64,000 bases of DNA, taken from DAOULT01 sp964646625. Lineage in GTDB: Bacteria; Chloroflexota; Anaerolineae; CAZYHC01. Each line of letters starts with the position of its first letter. Within the stretch, counting starts at the first letter, position 1. Position numbers and translations under genes: made by a program. This document shows positions 1-8,735 of the stretch, in pieces. The notes beneath the pieces were generated by a model that saw nothing but the letters and a program-made list of their open reading frames with translations, was not told the origin of the DNA and did no database searches. The DNA lies in the NCBI GenBank assembly GCA_964646625.1, contig CAZYHC010000020.1, forward strand, positions 17,672 to 81,671, in the 5' to 3' direction.

Positions 1-770
1 AACTTGGAGGGGGTGACCATATAGGCCACCAGTCGGATCCAACCCTGGGTAGGAGCATGATACCGCACGATCGTTTCGGCCTGAATGGGAGAAGCGGCCT
101 TCTGTCTGATGATAAACGTCCTGATATCCAGCGTACAACTGACCGGTTCCAGCGGTATAAGCACGTCGGCCGTAAACTCCCAGACCGTGCTCTCGGTGCT
201 CCGACCGCTTCTCTGTTGCAGGCCCAGCCAGTAATCTTTGTCGGTGGCGTCGGTCATGGTCAGTTTCAAGGCTGTCTTCGAATTGTCCCCCGTCACCGCT
301 TCTACGCTCCCTTTAACCTGTCGGTCAGCAGGCTTTAAAACGCGCCAATCGGCGAAGGTATCATCTTTACCATCGTCCTCTTTGCCGCTGAAAATCTCGT
401 ATGAGGGATTGCGGATAACGTTCTCCGGGGTAGCAGCCGGCGCGGGAGCCGTTACTCCTGGACGCGGCGGCTGCGGTGGGGCGCTTATCGGGACGGTTCC
501 CTGGGTGCCCGTCGCAGGGACAGCAGTTTCTCCCGTGGTCAAAACGGTAGGGGTATCGGTGGGCGTTAGGGTGGGTATCAGCCACTCCTCGGCTTCCTCC
601 GTCCTGGTCTCTCCCGGCACGGGGGTGCGGGTGGGGAGGGTCTGGCGATGGGGGTTTTGCCAGGGCGCGGCCCAAACCCCCGTTCTCAGCACCAGCAAAA
701 ACGTAAACAGCGTACCAGAGATTATATAGAATAATAAACAGGAAAAACGTTTCGGTCGATTCGGTCTCAT
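1..770 (-). CDS. Secreted protein with Pro/Thr linker and jelly-roll-like domain (partial, runs off left edge)
   Basis: An uninterrupted frame starts at an ATG at 770 and stays open for 256 codons to the window edge, so the 3' end is missing. The N-terminus (MRPNRPKRF, then a hydrophobic stretch to about residue 35) looks like a signal peptide or anchor. A Pro/Thr-rich linker of about 75 residues follows. A folded part then begins around NPSYEIFSGKEDDGKDDTF, continuing with ALKLTMTDA and YWLGLQQRSG. These strings closely match the C-terminal domain of the DUF4012 protein at 2901-5567 (NPSFDSFTGTEDDGQTDTF, ALKLTMTEA, YWLGLQQPSG), so the two are paralogous. The domain resembles carbohydrate-binding jelly-roll modules; that is an inference. 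It lies 34 nt after the glycosyltransferase and probably closes the same operon. Confidence 0.75.
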   Translation of the reverse strand, partial: MRPNRPKRFSCLLFYIISGTLFTFLLVLRTGVWAAPWQNPHRQTLPTRTPVPGETRTEEAEEWLIPTLTPTDTPTVLTTGETAVPATGTQGTVPISAPPQPPRPGVTAPAPAATPENVIRNPSYEIFSGKEDDGKDDTFADWRVLKPADRQVKGSVEAVTGDNSKTALKLTMTDATDKDYWLGLQQRSGRSTESTVWEFTADVLIPLEPVSCTLDIRTFIIRQKAASPIQAETIVRYHAPTQGWIRLVAYMVTPSK

Positions 771-804
771 TTCATCAGAAAGTCCTTTCCACCAATCTCA
801 CCGT

Positions 805-1833
805 TCATTGCTGGCTTCGTTCTTCTATAGCCAATTCGCTCTTCTCTCGCTCCGCAGCCCCGCTCCATACCAGCAGGATCGCCAGGCCGGCTATCACTCC
901 CAGGCCAAAGGCCGCCGAACGTGAGATCAGGATAAAGGGTGCTATCAGTCCCACTGCCCGGTCCTTTTGCCAGGCTTCCCAGGCGAAGGGCAGGGTGCTT
1001 ATCACCAGTAAGACCAAAGCCCCTAAAGCTACCCACACAAAACCGCCAAAGAAGAAAGTCCCCAAAAGGCTGCCAAGAGCTGCATATAACAGAATGATTT
1101 GTATCTTTAGAACCTGAGGAGTATAAGAGTCTCGGATCATTTTGCCTGGGTGTTTACGGTAGGCGCTTATGCGCCAACAGGAGCGCCACAATTTCACCCA
1201 CAGGTAATCCAGCCAGCGTTCGGGATGCCGATGATAGACGATAGCTTTTGGATTAAAGACCATCTTGTAGCCCAGGCTGGCAATCCGATAGGAAAGGTCG
1301 GCGTCCTCGGCCGTAGGCCCAGGGATGGAAGGATCGAACCCGCCGGCGATGTCAAACACCCGCCGCTTAAAAGCCGCCGCGTGAGTATCTACAAAGTCGA
1401 TGTATTTATCTCGCCTGAGCAGACGGTAGCGATCTTCAAACTCCAGTTGGATAAAACGGGGGGTGAGCCCCTGTTGTCGGGTGGCGTAGGCCCCCTTCAC
1501 CCCTACCACCTCTGGATCGGATAAGGGCTTGACCATCTCCTCGATCCAGGTTTCGGCGGGCACACAATCGGCATCAGTGAAGAGGAGGATATCTCCTCCG
1601 GCCTGAGCGACGCCCTGGTTACGGGCCGTAGTCGGTCCCTGGTTGGGCTGGGAGAAGACCCGCACCCCATGAGCGCGGGCTATCTCGTCCGTCCCATCGG
1701 TCGAGCCATCATCGACGACGATGACCTCGTAGTCGGCCTGGTCCATGCTCTGGTGGAGCAAAGCCTCCAGACACTCGCCAATGATCTGGGCCGCGTTATA
1801 GGCCGGGATGATGACCGAGATTAAAGGTGGCAT
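805..1833 (-). CDS. Family 2 glycosyltransferase with C-terminal membrane segments
   Basis: This is a GT-A fold, family 2 glycosyltransferase of 342 aa. ISVIIPAYN sits at residues 5-13, DDGSTDG at about 41-47, and the metal-binding TDADC at about 86-90. An EDADLSYR motif typical of the acceptor-base region lies near 180. Two or three hydrophobic segments occupy about 250-330, so the enzyme is anchored in the membrane and probably adds sugar to a lipid-linked or surface glycan. The frame is open further upstream, but the ATG at 1833 directly precedes the conserved fold and has GGTGA just upstream. It follows the flippase-like gene by 35 nt and shares its operon with the DUF4012 protein. The donor sugar cannot be told from sequence. 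Confidence 0.88.
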   Translation of the reverse strand: MPPLISVIIPAYNAAQIIGECLEALLHQSMDQADYEVIVVDDGSTDGTDEIARAHGVRVFSQPNQGPTTARNQGVAQAGGDILLFTDADCVPAETWIEEMVKPLSDPEVVGVKGAYATRQQGLTPRFIQLEFEDRYRLLRRDKYIDFVDTHAAAFKRRVFDIAGGFDPSIPGPTAEDADLSYRIASLGYKMVFNPKAIVYHRHPERWLDYLWVKLWRSCWRISAYRKHPGKMIRDSYTPQVLKIQIILLYAALGSLLGTFFFGGFVWVALGALVLLVISTLPFAWEAWQKDRAVGLIAPFILISRSAAFGLGVIAGLAILLVWSGAAEREKSELAIEERSQQ

Positions 1834-1868
1834 CGAATCACCACTGCACGAGTTTTTATCTTCACCGC

Positions 1869-2900
1869 CTAAGAACCCCTTTCCACGCTCACAGAGCCCG
1901 AGGTTTCCTGTCTCAAACGGCTCAGGCTCAGGTGTTCTTGCCACAACAAAAAGGCGCCCAGTAAAGAGGGAGGCAAGAAGACGACAAAATACAGGATCAC
2001 CCCGTAGCTGAGGGCCACGTTCTTATCCACGGCGAAAACGGACAGGGCCAGAATGCAAAGGTAATGAAAGACCCCTACCTTGCCCGGCGAGGAAGGAACG
2101 GCTATCCCCGCCTGAAGGGCAATCAGCAGAAAAAAAGCCGCCGACAGAGGCAACCGCAGACCCAGAGCGACGAAAACAACGTAGTTGGTGAAAGCAGACA
2201 GACACCAGATGAACAGAGACCAGACCCATATTTGCAAACTGGGCCACCAATGCCGTAGAGCCTCCAGACCCTCCAGGGCCAGACGCATCTGACGCACAAT
2301 CCGCTCTCTGGCTAACTCCGGCAGGATTTCCAGAAAACGGCCAAAAAGCATCAGCAACCACTCCCCGCGATAGGCCAGCACCAGGATGCCAGCCAGCATC
2401 AGGCCGATAGCCACGACGAAAGCTGCCCCTGGCTTCCGCAGCCAGGAAGGTAGATAGACAATGGGCAACAAGACCACCAGCCAGAACAACAGCATAACCA
2501 TGTCTACCAGCTTCTCCACCACGACGGTGGTCAAGGCCGAGGCTTTGCTGATCTCCTCCGATTCTCCAATCAGGTAGACGCGGGCCACCTCCCCCAGTCG
2601 GGCCGGAGCAAAGACGTTGACCATGTGGCCGATGACGAAAGCAGAAAAAAGTTTGCCGTAACGGACCCGGCTCTGACGAGGATAGAACAGAAAGCGCCAG
2701 CGCAGTGTCTTGGCCAGGAGGGTCAGGACAATGGTGAGCATGGCCAAAACAACGAACACGTAGTTCGCACGATTTAAGGCCCCCCACACCTGGCCCAAAT
2801 CAATGTCTTTAAGGGCCAGGATCAGACAGATGAGGCTCAAAAGAGCGCCAAACCACAATCTGCCTCTCAGTTTAGCCAGCCCGGCAATGAAATCCCGCAT
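1869..2900 (-). CDS. Lysylphosphatidylglycerol synthase-type (UPF0104) integral membrane protein
   Basis: A 343-aa polytopic membrane protein with about eight hydrophobic segments, including ALLSLICLILALKDIDLG near the N-terminus and LLIALQAGIAVPSSPGKVG near the C-terminus. The AxxAPARLGE-like string (VFAPARLGEVARVYL) and PSSPGKVGVFHY are hallmarks of the LPG_synthase_TM / UPF0104 family. Members are the flippase part of MprF or stand-alone proteins in polysaccharide clusters, where they are thought to move lipid-linked precursors. Its ATG directly abuts the TAA of the DUF4012 gene upstream with no spacer, so the two are very likely translationally coupled. A transport role in surface glycan assembly is an inference from family and neighbours. 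Confidence 0.85.
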   Translation of the reverse strand: MRDFIAGLAKLRGRLWFGALLSLICLILALKDIDLGQVWGALNRANYVFVVLAMLTIVLTLLAKTLRWRFLFYPRQSRVRYGKLFSAFVIGHMVNVFAPARLGEVARVYLIGESEEISKASALTTVVVEKLVDMVMLLFWLVVLLPIVYLPSWLRKPGAAFVVAIGLMLAGILVLAYRGEWLLMLFGRFLEILPELARERIVRQMRLALEGLEALRHWWPSLQIWVWSLFIWCLSAFTNYVVFVALGLRLPLSAAFFLLIALQAGIAVPSSPGKVGVFHYLCILALSVFAVDKNVALSYGVILYFVVFLPPSLLGAFLLWQEHLSLSRLRQETSGSVSVERGS

Positions 2901-5567
2901 TTATTCTCCACCAGCTTTTCTCCGAAGTACGAGGTTATCCACGTAAAACGTCTGCTGTTGTCCGCTAAAAGGCGCGGTGGATACAAGCCCCACCTGGACC
3001 ATCACCTCGTAGCTGCCAAATTTGGCCGGAGCGACCAGGTCAGTCGTTAATTGGAGCCAGTCCTCGGCTGCTCCATGATACTGCAACGTGGCGTTTGTCT
3101 TAACAGGCACGGGCGATGACGGTTGGACCATCCAGGCCCTGATGTCCAGGGTGCAGCTAAGCGGTGCCTGGGGGGCAAACACCTGGGCCGACAGTTCCCA
3201 GACCTCTCCTCCCGCGCTCTGGCCGCTTGGTTGCTGCAATCCCAGCCAATAGCCTGCTCCTGGCGCCTCGGTCATGGTCAGCTTTAAGGCTGTGGGCGAC
3301 CCGCCTGCGGCGCCGGGCACCGCTTCTATCAGCCCGCGGGCCTGGGGTTGTTCTTTCAGCACGTGCCATGCGGCAAAGGTATCCGTCTGGCCGTCATCCT
3401 CCGTCCCGGTGAAGGAGTCAAACGACGGGTTATCTACCACGTTCTCCGCAGGCTCGGGAGGAGCGATGGGGGTCGCGGTCGGGACAGCCTGCGGCGTGTG
3501 CGTCGGAATCGGTGTGGACGTAGGAGCGGGCTTCTCTGCAAGTACAACCCATTTTACGACAGGCGTAGGGGGCGGTTCTTTAACGGGACGGAAGCGCAGC
3601 TCGATACTCTGGTCGGTAGAGAGGGCCAGCCAGTACTCCACCGCCCCTCCATTAACGACGGCTGGTTCCGGCTCGGCGGAGACAATCTGCGCCCACGGGG
3701 GCAAGGTCACTTTGACGTGGGCCGGAACGGCCAGCGTCCCTGGTTGCTTTTGGAGCACCAAACTGTAATGGTAGCCATCCGGGCCACGCCTGACCACCCT
3801 GCCGGGCAGACGGTACTCAAAGCGAAGCTGGCGTTCCGCCCCGGTGGACAACACAAAGAAGTTGGCAAAAACCTCCTTGCCTCTCTCGCGCGGCCCGATG
3901 ATGGGCGCGCCGCTGGTGGCCTTACCGCTCATGAGGTTGTGGGCAGGCACCGGCGTATAAGTGGCCGAAAGGAGTTGGCTCCCTCCAGGCACGTAAAGAC
4001 GCACGTAGTCCCAGTAGCACCTGTCCATGTGCTCCTCGTAGGTCGTACCGTATTTAACCTCCTGCACACATTGGTCCAGCTTTTGCGTGCTGGTGTGGCG
4101 GTAGTTGAGCGTGGCTCTGGCGCGGGCCTGGCCGTATTCATCGATAGCAACCTGATAGTCGATGATTTCCTCTACCTTGGCACTGGCTTTGTTGAAGCCC
4201 ATGTTGGCGTCAATAACCATCAGGTAATCGCCGGGCGCGGAGCGAATGGCGCCATCCCAGCGGTTATCGGCCAGGATGCCCGATGCCACCGGCGCTCGCA
4301 TGTAGATGAGAATGTGCTTTTCTTCCAGCCCCTGCCGCACAGCCTCCACCAGTTTGAGCACGTCGATGGAGCCGAGGTCCGTTTCCAGCCTGGACAAAAT
4401 GGCGGCCGATAAGCCGCTCATGAAGGCTTTGCGATTTTTAAACCACTCGCTCTCGTGTGACCACCAATCATAAGTTTCCAGGTGCTCTTCGGAAGGGGAC
4501 CAGCCCTGTCTCATCTTTTGGAGGACGTTAGCGCCGGTCACTTCCTCTTCGAAGCCTTCTACCTGGAGAGGGCCCAAAGCTCCCACCAGCAGCCGCACAG
4601 CCTGTTGATCGATAGATACCACGCCATCGATGGATACGCCCTGTCCCCACTGGTAAAGAGCACTGGCCGCACGAGCGCTGGTAGGAAAGTGCGGAGACCA
4701 GTTGCTATCTCGAAAGACCCAGATTTCGGCCAGCATGTAATCGAACAAGGGCGCAGGCGGATCGGGATACGGCTTGGAAAAATCGTCAACGGCATAACCG
4801 TCCTTGAACTCCACCTGGACGATCCGGCCCTGGTCCACCGTCACCAACCCGACGCCGGTGATATAACCGCCCACCGCCCGCCGTTCGTCCTCGTTTTGAG
4901 CCAGGATGAGGTAATGCTTCGGTCGCCTGGCTCCCAGGAGTTCAGGCAGCACCCGCCCCCCCTGAGCCGCCACCTCCACCAAAGGCAAATACTTATCCAG
5001 GCGCTCAACCCAGCGCCCCAAACGGGGAGAGAGCGTATCGGCATCGATTTCCTGCCTGGTTTGGATGGCCCTTTTCAGGGCTACCTGGGCTTCGATCAGG
5101 TGGGGCCCTGCCTGATCCAGAAGGGGCAGCGCCTCTGCTATCAGGTCTTGGGCAGGCACAGAGCCGCGTTTGGAAGCCAGACTGAGGGCAGGGGCCAGCC
5201 CGTCAAAAGCAGATTCCCCGGCCGCCAGCAGGTCCAGCCCGATATCCAGCAGATAGGGAGCAGCCTGAACATCTCCCCCCACGGCAGGCACCCACCCCAG
5301 ATAAGGACAAAGAGACAGCAGAGGGGCCACCTCTGCTTTGAGGGTCTGGAGATCGCTTCGCATTCCCTTCAATTCCGTCCGCATAACCTCCGGGTCAAGA
5401 TTGCCTGGCGTGGGATTGGCCATGCTCTGCATAGCTTCTACATGTCCCTGCATGGAGACGAGGTAGCCCTTCAGTCTGTGGAATCTGTCATAAATGCCCA
5501 CCAGGGCCAAAAGAACAAGCGCGAAGCCCAGCAGGGGCAAAACTTTCCTTTTCATCCTCCCCAACAT
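2901..5567 (-). CDS. DUF4012 domain envelope protein with C-terminal jelly-roll-like domain
   Basis: An 888-aa protein anchored by one N-terminal membrane segment (residues 9-25). Residues about 30-600 match the DUF4012 family, with the signature region HYLILAQNEDERRAVGGYIT followed by DSNWSPHFPTSA. Members of this family are found in exopolysaccharide and cell-wall gene clusters of Gram-positive-type bacteria and Chloroflexota; their biochemical role is not established. A Pro/Thr-rich linker near residue 690 separates this from a C-terminal domain (NPSFDSFTGTEDDGQTDTF onward) that is duplicated in the partial gene at 1-770. It heads an operon with a flippase-like protein and a glycosyltransferase. 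A second ATG four codons inside is possible, but GGGAGG would then touch it, so the outer ATG is kept. Confidence 0.85.
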   Translation of the reverse strand: MLGRMKRKVLPLLGFALVLLALVGIYDRFHRLKGYLVSMQGHVEAMQSMANPTPGNLDPEVMRTELKGMRSDLQTLKAEVAPLLSLCPYLGWVPAVGGDVQAAPYLLDIGLDLLAAGESAFDGLAPALSLASKRGSVPAQDLIAEALPLLDQAGPHLIEAQVALKRAIQTRQEIDADTLSPRLGRWVERLDKYLPLVEVAAQGGRVLPELLGARRPKHYLILAQNEDERRAVGGYITGVGLVTVDQGRIVQVEFKDGYAVDDFSKPYPDPPAPLFDYMLAEIWVFRDSNWSPHFPTSARAASALYQWGQGVSIDGVVSIDQQAVRLLVGALGPLQVEGFEEEVTGANVLQKMRQGWSPSEEHLETYDWWSHESEWFKNRKAFMSGLSAAILSRLETDLGSIDVLKLVEAVRQGLEEKHILIYMRAPVASGILADNRWDGAIRSAPGDYLMVIDANMGFNKASAKVEEIIDYQVAIDEYGQARARATLNYRHTSTQKLDQCVQEVKYGTTYEEHMDRCYWDYVRLYVPGGSQLLSATYTPVPAHNLMSGKATSGAPIIGPRERGKEVFANFFVLSTGAERQLRFEYRLPGRVVRRGPDGYHYSLVLQKQPGTLAVPAHVKVTLPPWAQIVSAEPEPAVVNGGAVEYWLALSTDQSIELRFRPVKEPPPTPVVKWVVLAEKPAPTSTPIPTHTPQAVPTATPIAPPEPAENVVDNPSFDSFTGTEDDGQTDTFAAWHVLKEQPQARGLIEAVPGAAGGSPTALKLTMTEAPGAGYWLGLQQPSGQSAGGEVWELSAQVFAPQAPLSCTLDIRAWMVQPSSPVPVKTNATLQYHGAAEDWLQLTTDLVAPAKFGSYEVMVQVGLVSTAPFSGQQQTFYVDNLVLRRKAGGE

Positions 5568-5911
5568 TACCAGCCCCAGATCACAAGTTTCCTACCCCTA
5601 CGTACACCAAACCGGTGACGAACCTTTTGAAGACTGCTCCACTTTCCAACTGGAAGCCGAGAAAGCCCGCCGCCGGTAGCAGTTGAAACCCTGGGAAAAA
5701 ACGACAGGGCAGCCAACGCAAGCGCGGCCCGCGCCGCCGCTGACCATCGCCCATTTTATGAGTAGCATTTATGATACTCCATTTTGTCAGAAAAGGCAAG
5801 CAACATTTTCTCGACTTTGCCCCCCTCTCTATCGGTCTTCGCCGCCGCGGATTACGGCCCTGCTTCACCGAGAAGGGCGCAATTGAGGGCAACGTCAGTG
5901 GTTGAATGATG
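5568..5911. other. Intergenic region, 344 nt, no gene seen
   Basis: It lies between the DUF4012 operon and the URO-D-like gene, both on the minus strand. The short open frames in it have no recognisable protein features or ribosome binding sites. The only supported element is a promoter for the DUF4012 operon at 5771-5799, which leaves a leader of about 195 nt. Confidence 0.5.
5771..5799 (-). promoter_or_regulatory. Sigma-70-type promoter for the DUF4012 operon
   Basis: On the minus strand TTGCCT (5799-5794) is followed by a 17-nt spacer and TATCAT (5776-5771). Transcription would start near 5764. Confidence 0.5.
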
Positions 5912-7051
5912 TTAGCTTCCTAAAGGATAAACACCATATTTCAGTGCCGCTTCGTAAAAAGCCACGATGTTTTCCGGCGGCACTTCGGCGCTGATGTTAT
6001 GTATGGAACAGAAGACGTACCCCCCGCCAGGGGCCAGGTCGTAGATACGTTTTTTCACCTCTTCTTCCACCTGCTGCGGTGTGCCGAAGGAGAGGAGGTG
6101 GTTATCGCTCCCTCCGCCCCAGAAGGCCAGCTCCTGCCCAAATTCCCTTTTAAGGCGGGCCGTATCCATATCTTTGGCCGAAACCTGCACCGGGTTGAGG
6201 GCGTCCACCCCTATCTCGATGAGGTCAGGGAGGTAGGTATAGACCGAACCGCAGGAGTGCATGTAAATTTTGGCTTCCGTCTTGCTCTTTATGAGGTCTA
6301 CCAGGCGGCGCAGGCGGGGCTTATAGACCTGGCGGAAGATGCGCGGCGAGAAGAGTGGGCCGTCGTTGTGGCCCAGGTCGTCGCTGACGGAAATGGCCTG
6401 GATGTAAGGGCCTACGGCGTCGAGCAACAGGTCGTAATAACCTAGCTGCCATTCCAGCACTTTCTCGGCCAGGGCTTCCACGTAGGGCAGGTTAGTGGCC
6501 ATATCCATATACAATTCTTCCAGGCCCCGCAGGCAATAAGATAGCTCGTATGTGCCCCAGGGGCCGCTGCCCACCAGGGCCTTGTCCGTTTCCTGGTAGA
6601 GCCGTTGGGCGGCTTCTGCCAGCCCTTCCACGCAGGCCGGGTGGCGCGAATTGGGGAAGGTATATCTTTGCAGTTCCTCCCTCGTTCCTTCTTTGAGGGG
6701 GTGCTCCACGGCATCGTACCAGTAGCCGCCTGGGGGGCGCGCCCATCGCACGCCGAACTCATCCACCAGGCTGTCGGTCTGCGGGTCTATGTTAAGCTCC
6801 CAATCGGCAGAGGGGCCGGCGGCCAGGAAAAGCGTATCGCCCCCGAAACGCTCCCTTATCTGCTCTTCCGGCTCTATCACCTGGAGGATTATGTTGGTGA
6901 CTTCTTCCCCGGCTTCATCCAGGCCCAGGTAATCTTTCAGCCGCCGGTAAGCCTGAATGTGGATGGATGCGTCTTCCCCGCCCATGGCGATGGGAACTCT
7001 ATCCGGTTCTTTATGGTCCAGGGCGGCTACTATCCGCTGGCGCGAATTCAT
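5912..7051 (-). CDS. Uroporphyrinogen decarboxylase (URO-D)-family protein, methyltransferase-like
   Basis: A 379-aa protein of the URO-D superfamily. It opens with MNSRQRIVAALDHKEPDRVPI, the typical beginning of the MtaA/CmuA-like branch rather than of heme-pathway HemE. A putative zinc-binding triad is visible: His in YMHSCGSVYTYLPDLIEIGVD with the adjacent Cys, and a second Cys in YVFCSIHNI close to the C-terminus. Branch members transfer methyl groups between corrinoid proteins and thiols or tetrahydrofolate, or have unknown roles. No corrinoid protein gene is adjacent, so the substrate is open. It is a single-gene transcript by appearance, with its own promoter at 7139-7167 and the ribosome binding site GGAGGAAAG before the ATG. 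Confidence 0.82.
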   Translation of the reverse strand: MNSRQRIVAALDHKEPDRVPIAMGGEDASIHIQAYRRLKDYLGLDEAGEEVTNIILQVIEPEEQIRERFGGDTLFLAAGPSADWELNIDPQTDSLVDEFGVRWARPPGGYWYDAVEHPLKEGTREELQRYTFPNSRHPACVEGLAEAAQRLYQETDKALVGSGPWGTYELSYCLRGLEELYMDMATNLPYVEALAEKVLEWQLGYYDLLLDAVGPYIQAISVSDDLGHNDGPLFSPRIFRQVYKPRLRRLVDLIKSKTEAKIYMHSCGSVYTYLPDLIEIGVDALNPVQVSAKDMDTARLKREFGQELAFWGGGSDNHLLSFGTPQQVEEEVKKRIYDLAPGGGYVFCSIHNISAEVPPENIVAFYEAALKYGVYPLGS

Positions 7052-7138
7052 AGCTTTCCTCCATCACTCTACAACAGCCCAACGCTGAAGGCCCGCGCGG
7101 TGAGACTTTACTTAAAAATAGTTACCGAAAGCCTTGAG

Positions 7139-7167
7139 ATTATATCATAACTATCTTTAGGCCGCAA
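7139..7167 (-). promoter_or_regulatory. Promoter for the URO-D-like gene
   Basis: TTGCGG (7167-7162), 17-nt spacer, TATAAT (7144-7139) on the minus strand. The -10 is a perfect consensus. The leader is about 80 nt. Confidence 0.6.
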
Positions 7168-7265
7168 GTTTCGGTCGAATGGTAATGGGTCGTTTTGGTT
7201 GAAACTCGGACCAAACTCCGTGTCCCACCTGAAAAAATCAAACTGCTAAAAACACACCATCCAGC

Positions 7266-7294
7266 TTGACAAATGCGTCTACATGGTTTATTAT
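7266..7294 (+). promoter_or_regulatory. Promoter for the zinc alcohol dehydrogenase
   Basis: TTGACA at 7266-7271, a 17-nt spacer, then TATTAT at 7289-7294 (with an overlapping TATAAT at 7292-7297 that would give a 20-nt spacer). Transcription is expected near 7301, giving a leader of about 170 nt before the GTG at 7471. Confidence 0.65.
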
Positions 7295-7377
7295 AATAGG
7301 CAAGAAGAGCCTTACACCCTGACCATCCTGCCAGGAGGTCGCTCCCCATACCCCAAGGCAAGTTCTAGCTCGAAGCT

Positions 7378-7398
7378 GCACCATCTGGTGCGTTTTTT
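7378..7398 (+). terminator. Terminator-like hairpin in the dehydrogenase leader
   Basis: GCACCA (7378-7383) pairs perfectly with TGGTGC (7386-7391), then a G and six T follow. The stem is short and the loop is very tight (or 5 bp with a 4-nt loop), so it may be a weak attenuator rather than a full terminator. It sits downstream of the promoter and upstream of the gene, which is where an attenuator would be. Confidence 0.4.
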
Positions 7399-7470
7399 GA
7401 TGGGCTGATCCAGGGAGGGGGCTCTTTGTCTATTGTCTGGGATTCGTTACCATAATCGGGGGGGTATAAC

Positions 7471-8697
7471 GTGAAAGCTTTGCAGTTCGTGGACAGCATT
7501 CCACGCTACATAATTTCCAAAGCCATCGGCGCTTTTTACCCCCCCATTTTTTACAGCCCTTTCTCCTGTCTACGATATCGCGAAGTGTCAGCGCCAAAGT
7601 TGCCCGGCCCCGCATGGGTCAAGATCAAGGTCAAATACGGGGGCATCTGTGGCAGCGACATCAATCTCATCCGTCTGCACGACAGCCCCTCCCTCTCGCC
7701 TTTTGCCTCTTTTCCTTGCACCATAGGGCACGAGAACGTGGGCACCATCGTCGAGGTGGGTGAGAATGTCGATGATTTCAAGGTTGGGGAGCGGGTGACG
7801 GCCGATCCGTTGCTGGCCTGTCCCACGCGGGGCATCGACGAACCATGCCCGCATTGTCAGCGCGGCGAATATCCCCGCTGCGAAAATTTTGCCAGAGGAG
7901 ATATTTCTCCTGGCACGATCATCGGAGCCTGCCGGGACACGGGCGGGAGTTGGAGCCCCTACTTTGTGGCCCATCGTTCCCAGGTGTTTCACGTCCCCGA
8001 CACGGTGAGCGACGAGCAGGTCATCCTGGTGGATGCCTTCTGTTCCGCTCTACATCCGGTGATGCGTAATTTTCCCCGTGACGAAGATACCGTGCTTGTC
8101 GTCGGCGCGGGGGTGATCGGTATCTGTGCGGTGGCGGCCTTGCGCCTCCTGGAGAGCAGGGCCCGCGTCATCGTGCTGGCCCGTTACCCTTTCCAGGGGC
8201 AGTTGGCAGAAAGCTACGGGGCCGACGAGGTGATCTACGCCCGCAAGGGCCTGGATTACTACCAGGCAGTGGCCAATTCGGTGGCAGGGACGTTGTATAA
8301 GCCTATCCTGGGCAAGCGGGTGATGACTGGCGGAGCGGATGTGGTTTACGAATGTGTGGGGAGCGATACCAGCATCGACGATGCCTTGCGTTTCACCAGG
8401 GCAGGGGGAAGGCTGGTGCTGGTTGGTCTGGTAGGTACGACTAGGAAAGTAGATTGGACGCCGGTGTGGTTCAATGAACTGACGGTGACGGGCACTTTTG
8501 CCTACGGCACCGAATATAAAGAGGGCCAGCCCATCCGCACTTATCAACTGGCGCTGGATTGGCTGGCCCAGGGTAAACTCGACCTGGCTCCTCTTCTGAC
8601 CCATAAGTTCAGGCTGGCGGACTATAAACGAGCCCTTGAGACGACCATGAGTAAGTCGAAGAACAAGGTGGTGAAGTCGGTTTTCTTCTTTGACTGA
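7471..8697 (+). CDS. Zinc-dependent medium-chain alcohol dehydrogenase (threonine/sorbitol dehydrogenase-like)
   Basis: A 408-aa MDR-superfamily NAD(P)-dependent dehydrogenase. The catalytic zinc ligands are Cys60 in GGICGSD and His87-Glu88 in GHENVG. Four cysteines at about 117, 126, 129 and 137 (CPTRGIDEPCPHC, then C) form the structural zinc site, with a longer spacing than usual after the first Cys. The Rossmann motif is VVGAGVIGICAVAAL. It would oxidise a secondary alcohol or polyol; the substrate is unknown. The start is GTG with a run of seven G about 6 nt upstream. About 40 extra residues precede the catalytic core, longer than in most relatives. It converges on the alpha-oxoamine synthase gene; a threonine-degradation pairing (Tdh plus Kbl) is possible but they are not co-transcribed. 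Confidence 0.87.
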   Translation: MKALQFVDSIPRYIISKAIGAFYPPIFYSPFSCLRYREVSAPKLPGPAWVKIKVKYGGICGSDINLIRLHDSPSLSPFASFPCTIGHENVGTIVEVGENVDDFKVGERVTADPLLACPTRGIDEPCPHCQRGEYPRCENFARGDISPGTIIGACRDTGGSWSPYFVAHRSQVFHVPDTVSDEQVILVDAFCSALHPVMRNFPRDEDTVLVVGAGVIGICAVAALRLLESRARVIVLARYPFQGQLAESYGADEVIYARKGLDYYQAVANSVAGTLYKPILGKRVMTGGADVVYECVGSDTSIDDALRFTRAGGRLVLVGLVGTTRKVDWTPVWFNELTVTGTFAYGTEYKEGQPIRTYQLALDWLAQGKLDLAPLLTHKFRLADYKRALETTMSKSKNKVVKSVFFFD

Positions 8698-8735
8698 CCT
8701 CCTATCCGAAAAGCTGAGCAGGCAGGGGGCAGGCC

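Larger units (their letters stand above)
7052..7470. other. Divergent intergenic region, 419 nt, two promoters and a leader
   Basis: No protein gene is supported here. It holds a minus-strand promoter for the URO-D-like gene (7139-7167), a plus-strand promoter for the dehydrogenase (7266-7294) and, within the roughly 170-nt dehydrogenase leader, a terminator-like hairpin at 7378-7398. I compared the leader with T-box and common riboswitch consensus strings and saw no match. Confidence 0.6.

Noticed and set aside
3348..4412. A 354-codon open frame on the plus strand opposite the DUF4012 gene
   Set aside because: Its translation is Arg/Gly-rich without family features and it is fully covered by a well-supported gene on the other strand; high GC content makes such shadow frames common.
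7301..7470. A T-box or known riboswitch in the alcohol dehydrogenase leader
   Set aside because: No T-box antiterminator box or known aptamer consensus strings are present; only a simple terminator-like stem is seen.
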